Below, one piece after another: positions 45,305 to 57,545 of a stretch of DNA of 64,000 nucleotides. Numbering within the stretch: position 1 is the first letter of the stretch; every line of letters begins with the position of its first letter. Under the pieces are notes generated by a model, which was not told the origin of the DNA, made no database searches, and saw nothing but the letters and a program-made list of their open reading frames with translations. Origin of the DNA: Adiantum capillus-veneris (lineage: Eukaryota; Streptophyta; Polypodiopsida; Polypodiales; Pteridaceae). The DNA lies in NCBI GenBank assembly GCA_014529385.2, contig CM043958.1, forward strand, positions 127,302,817-127,366,816. Reading direction: 5' to 3'. The position numbers were made by a program, and so were the translations under genes.

Positions 45305-46189
45305 TTGTAACTAGATTAGAGTGTATCGAGCACGGTGCATTGTGTGTAGCGAGACTCCCATACACAAGTATGGTTGCCACCCAAGCACTAGGGTAATTAA
45401 CAGGATTGATGATTTAGAGGATTATTGTATCAATGGTAGGACTTTTTCCGAAGTGTATCACTTATGAAGGCCTGTCGTGGAAAAATGGAATTTTGTGTAA
45501 GTCCTTTTTTGCCTACATCCTAAAAGAATAACAAGATTTAAACTAATAATGAGTTGTGAAGCAACATCGGCAAATCTTGTTTCTCTTACATGATTCTCTT
45601 ACAAGCTTCCCTTGCTCTCGTAGGTATTTAGACTTGCATAGTCGATAGACCTTGAGATAAGGAGTAATGATTGTTTTGTTTATAATAAATTGCATAATAA
45701 AAGAGCTAATTAGCATATGGTTTGTGAAGATCTACTATGTAATAGCTAAAAAGGACCTCAAATCAAATTGTGTGTAAGCTTTTACTCTCTTTAATTCAAG
45801 ATCTTTCTAAGGTGGGGGTCGGCCTTCAGTAAATCTGGCCCTTATCAAGTCTTGTGTTCTCTCTAATCTCCTATGTTATTGATAACCACTCAAAAGAGGT
45901 TTGTCTCGCTACTATTGTTGCTGCATGCTACTCCATCATGAATCCATCTTTTCTACCATATTCCTTGCAATCAAAATGTCCAAATTGATAACAAAAATTA
46001 AAAGGTTTCTAAAACCAAAAGAATTTTTAAAAGAGGTTAATTCTTAGTTTAAAGGGGGGATGACAATAAGATTGGGGATATTTGTCAGTAGACGATGGGG
46101 TTTGTCATGCACCAGTCTCACCAAGTAAAATATCCACACACACACACACACACACACACTTGTCACTTTCATATGTGGCTTACTGTTCT
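45305..46189. other. Unassigned DNA with CA tract
   Basis: CA tract at about 46136-46160. No gene recognised. Confidence 0.4.
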
Positions 46190-46608
46190 GAGAATGGATA
46201 CTTGTTGATATTTAACACTACATGGATGGTAGGTATAAGTTAATAAGGTTTTAATTAGGACATGGATAACAATTGATAGGTTCGTTGACACTTGTAATAC
46301 GTATTCAAGGCTAATGAATCTATTGTCTTGTTTATATAGATGCAAGTGAGGACTCTATCTTTACTTTGGATCTTTGCTTAGCTGTTGTCCATCATTGTCA
46401 AACCTGGCCTCTTTCACTTTAGAATAAGTTGTTCTTGACTATTTATGTATAAAACACTAGAATGATACCTCATTCTCACTATGATGTACAAAAATGAATC
46501 AAAGACTCAATTGTTTTTGTGCTAATCATTGTCCTTTGTCTAAAGCCAACTGTCTTTTGAATTGTTATGTTCTTTTATTTATAAATATAAGTCTTAAAAC
46601 AACAACAC
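46190..46608. repeat. Direct repeat, copy 1
   Basis: About 420 bp matching 56031-56458 (GAGAATGGATACTTGTTGATA at the start, GTCTTAAAACAACAAC at the end) with scattered changes. The two copies flank the chromovirus. Without it they would be about 610 bp apart. No open frame; could be an older dispersed repeat or the LTRs of a small element. Confidence 0.8.
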
Positions 46609-47051
46609 ACATGTCCTAAACACAAGGTTCTCCAAGAAAGCTGAGAAACTAGGACATTGACTTTGGAGATTTTTGTCTATAGGCTTTGATGGACCCATTG
46701 TCTATAATTCCTTGTTAGGTTGACAGGTGTTAGGTGGTCTTTCCTTGTCTATAGATCGGATTCTTGCTCATAACTATTGCAGTCTTTGACGCTGCTGGTT
46801 TTACGTTGCAGGCTAATCCAAAATTACTTACCCTTGTGTAATTATTTCGATTCTTATGATTTCACGAACATTTTACCTATAAACAAACTACTCTTGGATG
46901 GACGGTTCGTTTGAGGACTATCCATAGAAACTAGTTAAAGCATGGAAAACTTCTACGACTGACTATGAAAAGCATCCATACTATTCTCTATTGGCTAACA
47001 AAGCCTTAAAACTCCGACTGAAGTATAATTCTCTCTGTTAACATTGTCACT

Positions 47052-47056
47052 TATAG
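47052..47056. other. Target site duplication TATAG (left)
   Basis: TATAG also follows the right LTR at 55866-55870: a perfect 5 bp duplication. Confidence 0.92.
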
Positions 47057-48665
47057 TGTCATAAAATATAATATCTAACCAACCCAAATGATTTTCTCAT
47101 ATTAAATTGATCACTTAATGTGGGAGAATAAACGGGAACAAGTGTTAAGATATAGATATGTGCTTATAGATCTATCTCAACACGGGGCCAATAGTAAAGG
47201 GGCCCAAATGGTAGATGGTCTATCAAGAGCAAGGCTAACCAATGGAGCATAAGACCTTAGGGTTAGCTTCATTAAAGACCTCCAATAATGTGTGAAAAAG
47301 TCCTTTGACCTTAGGTAAGCTAGGGTTGAGCTTGAGGTGGGAACCCGGCCCAAGCTCGAGGTGCTTGTCGTGCTTGAGGTGCTTGTCCTGCTTGAGGTGC
47401 TTGAGTGGCTCCATGCTTGAGGTGCTTGACTTGGTGCATGATTAAGGTGCTTGAGGTGCCTTGAGAAGCTTGCCTGAGATGCTTGTGGGAACACCCCCTA
47501 CTTCAAGTGCTTAGTCATGCTTGATGACTAAGGGGCTTGCTCATCCAAAGTCAAAAAGATCCCTACAAGGAGGGGGGCGAGCCTACAAGGGGGGGGGGGG
47601 GGGATGAGAGAGAACACACACACACACACACACACACACAAGGGAAGCCCCAGCTTGAAGAGGCAGCAAGGACACTTGTCAAGTTCCTCCTCATGTTGCC
47701 CTCATGGTGTGCCTGAAGCCTATTGGTTGGCCACCCAAGGGGTCCAATGATAATTTAGGATATTTAATTAATTGATTTTGCATTTATCAAGTCCTCTCTC
47801 TCAAAGGGGAAAGGGGGACACTTGTCCCAAGGCTACCCCTGTTGCTTGTAATGGCTCCTGCTTGTGATTGGCTAGGCCTGGAGGGGTCCAATGAGCTTCA
47901 AGCATGAGCTACAAGGGGGGGTCGACCCAAGCAAGCTAGGGGGGTGCTTAGGGGGTATACTCACCCACACACACTCACAAACACTCTCATTGTGTACTAT
48001 GCAAAGTGCAAGAGCTCCCTCTCCTTCTCCAAGCAAGTAGAGGTTGAGAGCCTACACCAACACTCTTGGCTATGGAGTGCAAATCCATCCAAGAGCCATG
48101 CTTCAATGCTTGAGCTTGCCATCTATTTCTTCTTCATTACTATGCTATTATGTATGCTAGCACAAGAGTTATGATAAGTGAGGAACTAGCTCTTTCTCGT
48201 ATGAAATGTTTCTTCTTCCTCTTCCCTACCCTCATTCCCTGCTAGCTCTCTCCACCTTCGAAGGTGTTTGAGGTCTTGGGACTGAGGCTTGGTATAGTTA
48301 AAGCTTTCTTCAAATTTTAGGTTATGCTATGATGGTGATGCATGAAGCTTTCCATCTTCATTGCTTCACCTAGGTCACAAGGAACACAAAGAATGTATTG
48401 TAACAAGTCTCTCTTTATGGGAGAAATCATAATACAAATGCCTATTGGAGGGGGGACCGGCTCCACATAAATCCGGTCCTCAACTGTTGTCATGTTATCT
48501 AAATTCTCTCTCTTGCAAAAGTATTGTCTATGCCAAGTTAACTAATTGCTATGATTATGTTGCTATCTTCAATTGTGTCTACCCGCTATGCTCACAAAAT
48601 CATTTCTTGAAAGTACTCTCATTAAATTCCGCTACTCTCAAATTGAATAGGCAAATTCCATTACA
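47057..48665 (+). repeat. 5' LTR of the chromovirus
   Basis: 1,609 bp, TGTCATAAAAT to TTCCATTACA. It includes a minisatellite of TGCTTGAGG(T) units (about 47330-47480), a G run with a CA tract (about 47588-47640), and a TATA-poor promoter region. Minus-strand open frames here arise from the minisatellite and are not genes. Confidence 0.93.
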
Positions 48666-48666
48666 T

Positions 48667-48678
48667 TGGTATCAGAGC
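48667..48678 (+). other. Primer binding site (iMet-tRNA type, perfect)
   Basis: TGGTATCAGAGC, one base after the LTR end. Confidence 0.93.
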
Positions 48679-49079
48679 ATTTGGTTTCTCTTTTCTTGCT
48701 TAAGAAGAGAGGTCCTTAAGTAGCCTATAAATGGTTGATGTTGTTAATTATAATAGAGTAAGTGGAACTAGGATCTAATATCGGTTTTGTTAAGCCCACT
48801 ATGTGGGGGATGGTGCACACCTCGGGAGCTTTGGACTTAATAATGGAGTCATTTTAGACTTGCCTACGGCTTTACCATTATTGAGCCATAAGAAGTCCGA
48901 AAGGAGCTAGCCCTTGGCAACTCTGCCATGTTAGACCTACTCCTCTACTCTCTATAATTAACCACTTTGAGCCGTGGGTGTAGATACTTAAGAGCCGATT
49001 TTCAAAGGCTAAGAGAAGTGGCAACTAAGGTTTTGTATTGCCAAAGCATACACTAAGTATAAACATAAATTTTGTTAAC

Positions 49080-51095
49080 ATGGCTGACAATAATCAAGAG
49101 AGTAGAATGACCATTGATAGCTTTGATTTTGCACATGAAGGTGCTAATGATGATGCTCCCATGTTTGTGAATTATCTCGTCACTAGGTTGCAACAAGTTA
49201 TGGGCAACCATGTTTTGCAAGCCGAAGTTACTCAACAACTTCGTGCTTATGGAATTCCCCTTCCTCTCCAAGAGGAGAGAGAGCTTAGGAGGCCTCTTGA
49301 AGAGACCCCCAAAAGAAGACTCTCTCCCATTCGAGAGGAGGAATCCAAAGAGAAAGAAAGCAATGACAGTCTAAGTTCTTCTGAAGATGTGGCTCCACGA
49401 AGACGGCGGTCTAGACGATCGCCTACTCCTCCCAAGATGAAAAGAGCAACCCATAGTCCTTCTCCTTATCACTCAGAAAGGCAAGAGAGGAAACAAAGGA
49501 AGAAAAGGGCTAGGAAGAGGTCACCCTCTTCTCCTTCTTCTTCACCTTCCTCCTCTTCCGATGAAAGTTATGGCTATTCTCCTAGAGAATACAAGAGGGG
49601 AGGACATCGCAAATCATTTCGTGCATGGCGAAGGTCACTAAAGCTAAAGAAGTTCAAGGAGGGAGGAAAGAGTATCTCTTTTCTCACCTATGATGGCACC
49701 TTTGGTGCTACCGACAAAGTGTTGGCCTTCATCCAGCAATTTGATGCGGCCTTTGGGGACGAGGGCTTCACAGAGTCCTCCAAGCTACGCCATGTAGCTA
49801 TGCACTTCCAAAAATCAGCTCGTCAATGGTGGGCTAGCCTTCGTGGCAATGGAGAAGCCCCAAAGACATGGAAAACTCTACGAGTTTCCATCATGAAGCA
49901 ATTCCTTCCAAGTGATACTAAAGATAAAGTTCTTACCGAATGGCGCGGCTTGAAGCTTCTCTCTCATGAGTCTATCAACAGGTATGTAGACAAGTTTTGG
50001 GATTTACATCTCAAAGCTACTGTCTTTCAAAAGATAGACTTTGCTGAGCAAAGGCAGCAATTCTGTGCGGGATTACCTGAAGAGATGGCCGAATACATCA
50101 ACTCTCAACGGCCCGGTACTATTACCGAAGTAATCCACCACACCATGGTTGCTTCACGCATTAATTTCCATCAAGGGGCTAGACGTAATGTCAAGCCCAT
50201 GGAAAACAAAGATAAAAATGATGCAAAGGGGAAATCCAATGCTCAAAATAATTCCCAAGGCACTTCCAACAACAACAATAACAACAACAACAATCGGTCC
50301 AAGGAGAAGGGAGTTTACAAAGGTAAAAACAAACTCTCTCCTGAAGAGCTTGAAGCTTTTCGCAAGGACCATAAGTGTTTCAAGTGTGGGGAGCAAGGAC
50401 ATGGCTATCGTTCTTGCCCCAAGAAGAATACTCGCAATGAGACTCCTAGGGCTTCCACCATCGAAGCTCCAAAAGAGGATGCTCATTGCAAAGGATCATC
50501 ACTTTCCTATGCGTGGGGAAAGGTAAGAGAGAATGATGCCTTCATCTTGTTTGACCCAGGCTCTACTCTCAACTTCATATCAATAGAGTTGGCCACCAAG
50601 TTGGGCATTCAAGCTTTTGAGATGGGAGATATAGTAACAGCTGATGCAGCTTTCAAGGGACAACAAGCCTCCGTTACTCCCTTGATTGGGAAGTTGAGGC
50701 TTCATGTCCAAAGCTATGTCGACAAAGAAGACTTCTTCATCTCTCCTCTCCAACATCAGGATGTTATCCTAGGGGCACCATGGTTTGATCGCATGGCTGC
50801 CAACATGAAGTTCCCTGAAAGGAGAATTTACTTCACCTACAGGGGAAAGAACATGTATATAGATGCTAGTGAGCGTGGTCGCACTATTCCACTTGTAAAT
50901 CCTCTTTCTTTTGATAAATCAATGAAGAGCTCAGTTTCTGCGTACATGATTTATGTCAAAGAGTCTCTAAAAGCTAATAATGTTTCATCAAATGAAAATG
51001 ATAGGAATCAAGAAGAGTTAGACTTGTCTACTTTTCTAAAAGGATTCCAAGATGTGTTCATCGATGATATCCCTATTGACCTACCTCCAAAATGA
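49080..51095 (+). pseudogene. gag: Chromovirus gag and protease
   Basis: The frame is open from 49038, but the first ATG of a gag-like start is at 49080 (MADNNQESRM). An Arg/Ser/Pro-rich N-terminal part (about residues 75-170) precedes the gag core (KVLAFIQQFDAAF, RQWWASLRGNGEAPKTW, MKQFLPSDTKDKVLTEW). A zinc knuckle CFKCGEQGHGYRSC (about 50376-50417) follows a run of eight or more Asn. The protease has FDPGSTLNFISIELATKL, with D-P-G rather than D-S/T-G, and later VILGAPWFDR. It stops at TGA 51093-51095 where relatives read through into RT; the same frame continues after the stop. So gag and pol were one polyprotein. Confidence 0.88.
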
Positions 51096-51950
51096 GGGGA
51101 TGATGACCATCATATTGAGCTCCTTCCAGGAAGCTCACCGCCTAACAAACCTCCTTATCGAGTCTCACAAGCTCAACAAGAGGAGATTATGAGACAAGTA
51201 CAGGAATTGGTAGACAAAGGGATGGTGAGGCCTAGTTCCTCTCCCTTTTACTCTCCAGTCCTTTTAGTGCAAAAGAAAGATGGTACATACCGTATGTGTG
51301 TGGACTATCGAGCACTAAACCATATCACTATCAAAAACAGATTTCCCGTGCCTCGGGTAGAAGATCTGTTTGATAAGCTACAAGGCTCTACCTACTTCAG
51401 TAGGATTGACCTTAAGAGTGGCTATCATCAAATAAGGATAGTGGATGAAGATATCCTAAAGACCGCGTTTCGCACAACATTTGGTCTTTATGAATATCTA
51501 GTCATGCCTTTTGGCTTGACTAATGCACCAGCTACTTTCAATCGTCTCATGGAGAAAGTTTTTAGACCATATCGTAAATTCACTGGAGTGTTCTTTGATG
51601 ATATCATCATCTACTCCAAGTCTTTGGAGGAACATAAGCAACATCTCCAAGTGATTTTTCAAGCCTTGAGGGAGAACAAACTTTTTCTCAACCAAAAGAA
51701 AAGTGAATTCTTCCTTCAAGAGATTCAATATCTAGGTCATATTATCTCTCACGATGGTATTCGTATGGATCCATCAAAGTTAGAGGTAATAAAATCATGG
51801 CCTAACCCTAAGGAATCTACATGAACTAAGAAGCTTTATTGGTATGTGTGCATACTATAGACGCTTCATAGCAAAATTCTCTCAAGTAGCAGGACCACTA
51901 CACGACTTAACAAAGAAGAACGTTAAGTTTGTATGGACTGCTAAGGAGAA
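51096..51950 (+). pseudogene. Chromovirus reverse transcriptase
   Basis: In the same frame as gag after the TGA: IELLPGSSPPNKPPYRVS, then RPSSSPFYSPVLLVQKKDG, YRMCVDYRALN, YFSRIDLKSGYHQI, MPFGLTNAPATFNRLM and the catalytic VFFDDIIIYSKS. All key residues remain. A one-base insertion near 51822 shifts into the frame with MCAYYRRFIAKFSQVAGPL, and a second shift near 51950 leads into RNase H. Confidence 0.88.
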
Positions 51951-52901
51951 AATGCTTTTGAAAAACTCAAAGAGAAGCTTACTTCCCAACCAGTCCTCGT
52001 GCTTCCAGATCTCTCAAAGCCATTTGAGGTCCAATGTGATGCTTGTGGTGATTTCCTTGGAGCGGTTTTGCTTCAAGAAGGGCATGCCATAGCATATGAG
52101 AGCCGAAAGCTCAATAGTGATGAACGAGTCTTGGGCATTTATGAGAAAGAGCTTTTCGCTGTTCTACATGCCCTAGATACATGGAAGCACTACCTATTGG
52201 GGACTCCATTTATCCTACGAACCGACCACCAAAGTCTCAAGTATTTCATGACGCAAACCAAACTTTCCGACAAACAAATGAGGTGGGCAAATTTTCTTTC
52301 GCAATTTAATTTCCATATTGCTCACATAGCTGGTAAACACAACCAAGTTGCCGATGCACTTTCACGACGACCAAAAGTTAATGCGGTGTCTATAGCTACT
52401 CACAATGATCTATCCTCTATGATAGATGAGTATGCTACTGACCCTGACTTTAGAGACATAATGTTAGCCCTTGCTTTGGGGAAGAAAGAGGAACCATTCA
52501 CCTTGCAGGATGGTTATCTTCTCCACAGAAATAGGCTATGTGTTACCCATTCCCTTTGTGAGAAGGTTATGTATGAATCCCATGCTCCTCCATATGCAGG
52601 GCATAGAGGTATTCAACCTACTCTCCGAGGAGTAGAGACGTATTTCTATTGGCCTACCATGAAAGTGGACATACAAGAGTATGTTTCAAAATGTGTAGTA
52701 TGCCAAAAGACCAAGTATGATAGAGGGAAGCAACCTGGATTACTCCAGCCATTGCCTATTCCAAATTCACCATGGGCGGGTATATCCATGGATTTCATCT
52801 TTGGATTACCCACGTCTATCCATGGGAATACAGGAATATGGACAATAGTCGACATGTTTGGCAAGCAAGCACATTTTATTCCTGTCAAAAAGACTATTTA
52901 G
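51951..52901 (+). pseudogene. Chromovirus RNase H and integrase N-terminal half
   Basis: RNase H motifs: FEVQCDACGDFLGAVLLQ, YEKELFAVLHAL, LRTDHQSLKYF, NQVADALSRR. The integrase zinc module has H, H and CVVC (YAGHRGIQ, then YVSKCVVCQKTK), and the core starts at ISMDFIFGLP. An in-frame TAG at 52899-52901 interrupts between the first and second catalytic Asp; the same frame continues at 52911. Confidence 0.87.
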
Positions 52902-53870
52902 GCACATCAAATGGCAACTCTCTTCATATCTCAGATTTTCAAGCACCATGGATTACCCACATCCATCGTGTCAGATAGAGATCCTAGAATGACCAGTAAT
53001 TTCTGGAAAGGTCTCTTTGAAAATCTAGGAACAAGATTGAATTTCTCTTCGGCCTATCACCCACAAACGGATGGCCAAAGTGAGATAGCCAATCTTACGA
53101 TACTCGATCTACTCAAGACTTATGTTACCGAAGTAGATCAATGCTCACAATGGGAAAAGTATTTACCTCTAGTAGAGTATGCCTACAATAATACTGTACA
53201 TACTTCTATGGGGAAAGCACCTTTCGAGATCATAGAGGGAAGACCTAAAAGTCCCTTGCTACTGAAAGTACATGGGAAGATCTTTGCCGCCGATGAGTAT
53301 AGCCGTGACCTACAAGAATCTTTTCAAAAGATTAGGGAGGCTATAGCCATCTCTCAACAAAGGCAAAAAGCTGCTGCTGATAAGCACAGAAGAGCCTTAA
53401 TGTTCAAAGAAAATGATTGGGTCTTACTCAAGTTTCCTAAGGCTCGATTAAGGCAAACGATGGGCAAAAATCCTACGGGCCATCAAAAGTATTATGCTAA
53501 ACTAGCAAAAAGATACTATGGTCCTTTCCAAATCTTGAAGCCCATCTATGAGATGGCTTATCAACTCAAGTTGCCCAACCATTGGCTTATACACAATGCC
53601 TTTCATGTAAGCCTACTTAAGCCCTACAAAGGAGAGCCACCAACTGAACCAATTATTGAAGACCCTCCCGAAGTTGAAGACCAAGAAGAGGTGCTACAAC
53701 CCGAAGCTGTCCTTCGGCATGAAGACAAGGTACTACGACATGGTAAGATAATCCGACGGTATCTTATTAAGTTCAAAAATTATCCTTTTGAAGATGCTAG
53801 ATGGATGCAAGGAGTACAACTTAAGGATAGTATGAACTTTGTCAATGCTTACAATGCTACATTAGAGTAA
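52902..53870 (+). pseudogene. Chromovirus integrase end with chromodomain
   Basis: The core continues with IVSDRDPRMTSNFW and AYHPQTDGQSEIANL (second Asp and Glu present), then the C-terminal region (KENDWVLLKFPKARL, KRYYGPFQILKPI, NAFHVSLLKPYKG). The last about 60 residues (VLQPEAVLRHEDKVLRH, IIRRYLIKFKNYPFEDARW) form a chromodomain-like fold that in this group directs integration to modified chromatin. The stop is at 53868-53870. Confidence 0.88.
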
Positions 53871-54230
53871 GCAAATGTACAAATTTCTTTTAAATGACTC
53901 ATGTTTTTGTCTTATAAGACTAGTCCTCTTTTTAATTGTGCACAAATTTAACTAGTATGCATGCTTAGAATCATGTTTGTGACGACGACGTCTCTCAAAC
54001 ACCAAGTAGAATTTGTCACTCTACTTTGGGAGAATGAAATGGACTAAAGAGCAGACATGCTTGCGGCAGCTATGTCTCCCAAGCACCAAATGGATTCGTC
54101 ATCCATCTTGGAAAGATGTCGTAGGGTAAAAAAGGGATCCTCTACCCGCTAAGTACGATTGACTAATGACTAAGGCTTTATCTCTTCTACCTCATAGTCG
54201 AGGACGACTATGATTTCAAGAGAGAGGTAA
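53871..54230 (+). other. Chromovirus 3' untranslated region and polypurine tract
   Basis: 360 bp without a gene. Two related stretches around CGTCTCTCAAACACCAAGTAGA and TGTCTCCCAAGCACCAAATGGA (about 53989 and 54074) form a weak internal repeat. The purine tract at about 54218-54230 precedes the LTR. Confidence 0.75.
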
Positions 54231-54804
54231 TGTCATAAAATCTAATATCTAACCAACTCAAATGATTTTCTCATATTAAATTGATCACTTAATATGGGAG
54301 AATAAACGGGAACAAGTGTTAAGATATAGATATGTGCTTATAGATCTATCTCAACACGGGGCCAATAGTAAAGGGGCCCAAATGGGAGATGGTCTATCAA
54401 GAGCAAGGCTAACCAATGGAGCATAAGACCTTAGGGTTAGCTTCATTAAAGACCTCCAATAATGTGTGAAAAAGTCCTTTGACCTTAGGTAAGCTAGGGT
54501 TGAGCTTGAGGTGGGAACCCGGCCCAAGCTCGAGTGCTTGTCGTGCTTGAGGTGCTTGTCATGCTTGAGGTGCTTGATTAAGATGCTTGAGGTGCTTGAG
54601 TGGCTCCATGCTTGAGGTGCTTGACTTGGTGCATGATTAAGGTGCTTGAGGTGCCTTGAGAAGCTTGCCTGAGATGCTTGTGGGAACACCCCCTACTTCA
54701 AGTGCTTAGTCATGCTTGATGACTAAGGGGCTTGCTCATCCAAAGTCAAAAAGATCCCTACAAGGAGGGGGGCGAGCCTACAAGGGGGGGGGGGGATGAG
54801 AGAG

Positions 54805-54841
<37 letters not shown>

Positions 54842-55865
54842 GGGAAGCCCCAGCTTGAAGAGGCAGCAAGGACACTTGTCAAGTTCCTCCTCATGTTGCC
54901 CTCATGGTGTGCCTGAAGCCTATTGGTTGGCCACCCAAGGGGTCCAATGATAATTTAGGATATTTAATTAATTGATTTTGCATTTATCAAGTCCTCTCTC
55001 TCAAAGGGGAAAGGGGGACACTTGCCCCAAGGCTACCCCTGTTGCTTGTAATGGCTCCTGCTTGTGATTGGCTAGGCCTGGAGGGGTCCAATGAGCTTCA
55101 AGCATGAGCTACAAGGGGGGGTCGACCCAAGCAAGCTAGGGGGGTGCTTAGGGGGTATACTCACCCACACACACTCACAAACACTCTCATTGTGTACTAT
55201 GCAAAGTGCAAGAGCTCCCTCTCCTTCTCCAAGCAAGTAGAGGTTGAGAGCCTACACCAACACTCTTGGCTATGGAGTGCAAATCCATCCAAGAGCCATG
55301 CTTCAATGCTTGAGCTTGCCATCTATTTCTTCTTCATTACTATGCTATTATGTATGCTAGCACAAGAGTTATGATAAGTGAGGAACTAGCTCTTTCTCGT
55401 ATGAAATGTTTCTTCTTCCTCTTCCCTACCCTCATTCCCTGCTAGCTCTCTCCACCTTCGAAGGTGTTTGAGGTCTTGGGACTGAGGCTTGGTATAGTTA
55501 AAGCTTTCTTCAAATTTTAGGTTATGCTATGATGGTGATGCATGAAGCTTTCCATCTTCATTGCTTCACCTAGGTCACAAGGAACACAAAGAATGTATTG
55601 TAACAAGTCTCTCTTTATGGGAGAAATCATAATACAAATGCCTATTGGAGGGGGGACCGGCTCCACATAAATCCGGTCCTCAACTGTTGTCATGTTATCT
55701 AAATTCTCTCTCTTGCAAAAGTATTGTATATACCAAGTTAACTAATTGCTATGATTATGTTGCTATCTTCAATTGTGTCTACCCGCTATGCTCACAAAAT
55801 TATTTCTTGAAAGTACTCTCATTAAATTCCGCTACTCTCAAATTGAATAGGCAAATTCCATTACA
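54231..55865 (+). repeat. 3' LTR of the chromovirus
   Basis: 1,635 bp. It differs from the left LTR mainly by one extra minisatellite stretch (near 54570-54600), a shorter G run with a longer CA tract, and a few substitutions (for example near 55727 and 55801). Confidence 0.93.
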
Positions 55866-56030
55866 TATAGCTTCGATGAGACTCATGTATTTTCAGATAC
55901 AGCTCATTGGCTTCAGATTCGACTATTCTATTCTCATCAACTTGATGAGGCAGTAGGCCCATACTCAATGGGCTTAATGATGACTCATTGAGTATTGTGC
56001 CTCGGTTAGGCTGGCGCACGCATGCGCATG

Positions 56031-56458
56031 GAGAATGGATACTTGTTGATATTTAACACTACATGGATGGTAGGTATAAGTTAAAAAGGTTTTAAGTAGG
56101 ATATGGATAACAACTGATAGGTTTGTTGACACCTGTAATATATATTCAAGGCTAACGAATCTGTTGTCTTGTTTATATGGATGCAGATGAGGTATCTATC
56201 TTTACTTTGGATCTTTTTGGCTTAACTTTTGTCCATCACTGTCGAACCTGGTCTCTTTCACTTCAGAATAAGCTATTCTAAACTATCTTATGTACAAAAC
56301 ACTAGAGTGATACCTCATTCTCACTATGATGTACAAAAATTTATCAAAGATTGAGTTGTTTTTGTGCTAATCATTGTCCTTTGTCTAAAGTCAATTGTCT
56401 TTTGAATTGTTGTGTTCTTTTGTGTATAAGTATAAGTCTAAAAACAACAACAAAACAA
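56031..56458. repeat. Direct repeat, copy 2
   Basis: Partner of 46190-46608. A CA tract directly follows at 56459-56482. Confidence 0.8.
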
Positions 56459-56934
56459 ACACACACACACACACACACACACAATTGTCCATTAGTCAGA
56501 CTTCGATTAGAGGGATGTGGTCTTTACTACGATTTGTAGCATCATTGTATGGACCATGTGGAAGGATTGTTGTGATCATATTATAGGCTCTAGTCTTCCT
56601 TGGCATCGATCGACCGCTTTGACAAATATTTGGAATTAGCTGCTGCATACTCTTTGCAACCAGTGTGATGATTCAACAAGCTCATCCAAGGTAGCGGAGA
56701 GGCGTGGAAACTCTTTCCTGAGGACATGGGCTCCTTTTTAGTCTGGAACATGGACATGTCAAACGGAACTATGCACCTTCCTAGTGGTTTATTTTGCAGT
56801 CTTCATACATGCCACCTTGATGTATACATAGCACTCACATTGTACTCCACATCTTGCACATCCTCTGGGTGATAGGCCTTTGAGCATCTCGAGAGGTCTC
56901 TTTGTACACAATATACAACCACTTTTTTTTTGCG

Positions 56935-57092
<158 letters not shown>

Positions 57093-57316
57093 GTCTATAA
57101 AAGAGTCATCACCTATGGTATTTTCAAGGGGAGGGGTGTGGAATGAACGATGTGATTTTGGTTTAACACGGGGAGGGGAGGGTGGGAAGAGAGAAGAAGG
57201 GAACAATCCAAGAGATCTCAAAGATTTATCGGACTCTTTGAAAGAGAGAGAATTAGAAGATGATAAGTTTTAACCTTGTAGGAACGATCCCAATATGTAT
57301 GTATGTATGCGCATGT

Positions 57317-57318
<2 letters not shown>

Positions 57319-57368
<50 letters not shown>
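57319..57368. repeat. CA microsatellite next to SINE-like copy
   Basis: About 24 CA units on the plus strand. Read on the minus strand this is a GT tail downstream of the tRNA-like sequence at 57369-57545. Confidence 0.9.
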
Positions 57369-57370
<2 letters not shown>

Positions 57371-57545
57371 CAATCGACCTGAATCACTAGGTGATCTAGA
57401 CCATCCCATTCTCCCAAGGGGTAAAAATGGCGCCCCTTGTTTACCCCTAGTTCTTACTCCCCTCGCCTCGAATTGGGGGCTGAACCCAAGACCTCATGGT
57501 CCCCCTGCAACAACCTTACCACCATGCTATCGCGCATCGCATGCA
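57369..57545 (-). mobile_element. tRNA-derived SINE-like copy
   Basis: On the minus strand an A-box-like TAGCATGGTGGTAA (57516-57529) is followed 28 bp later by a B-box-like GGTTCAGCCCC (57477-57487), an internal polymerase III promoter layout. The text between (GGGGGACCATGAGGTCTTGG) resembles the tRNA-related head of plant SINEs. A non-tRNA body runs to a GT microsatellite that may be its tail. Family and target duplication are not determined. Confidence 0.6.

Larger units (their letters stand above)
47057..55865 (+). mobile_element. Chromovirus-type Ty3/gypsy element, 8.8 kb
   Basis: LTRs 47057-48665 and 54231-55865 are nearly identical by eye, with a perfect TATAG target duplication, primer site TGGTATCAGAGC (48667-48678) and a purine tract AAGAGAGAGGTAA ahead of the right LTR. 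The interior encodes gag, protease, RT, RNase H and integrase with a C-terminal chromodomain, all in one orientation. Only about four lesions interrupt the polyprotein (stop at 51093, shifts near 51822 and 51950, stop at 52899). It is the youngest autonomous-type element of the window. Confidence 0.95.

Noticed and set aside
47177-47494. Minus-strand open frame of 105 codons, repeated at 54351-54689
   Set aside because: Both copies lie in the chromovirus LTRs and read through a TGCTTGAGG minisatellite; Ser/Thr/His-rich text is a repeat artefact.
48445-48723. Open frame of 92 codons, also at 55645-55956
   Set aside because: It is at the end of the chromovirus LTR in both copies and runs through the primer site, so it is LTR sequence, not a gene.
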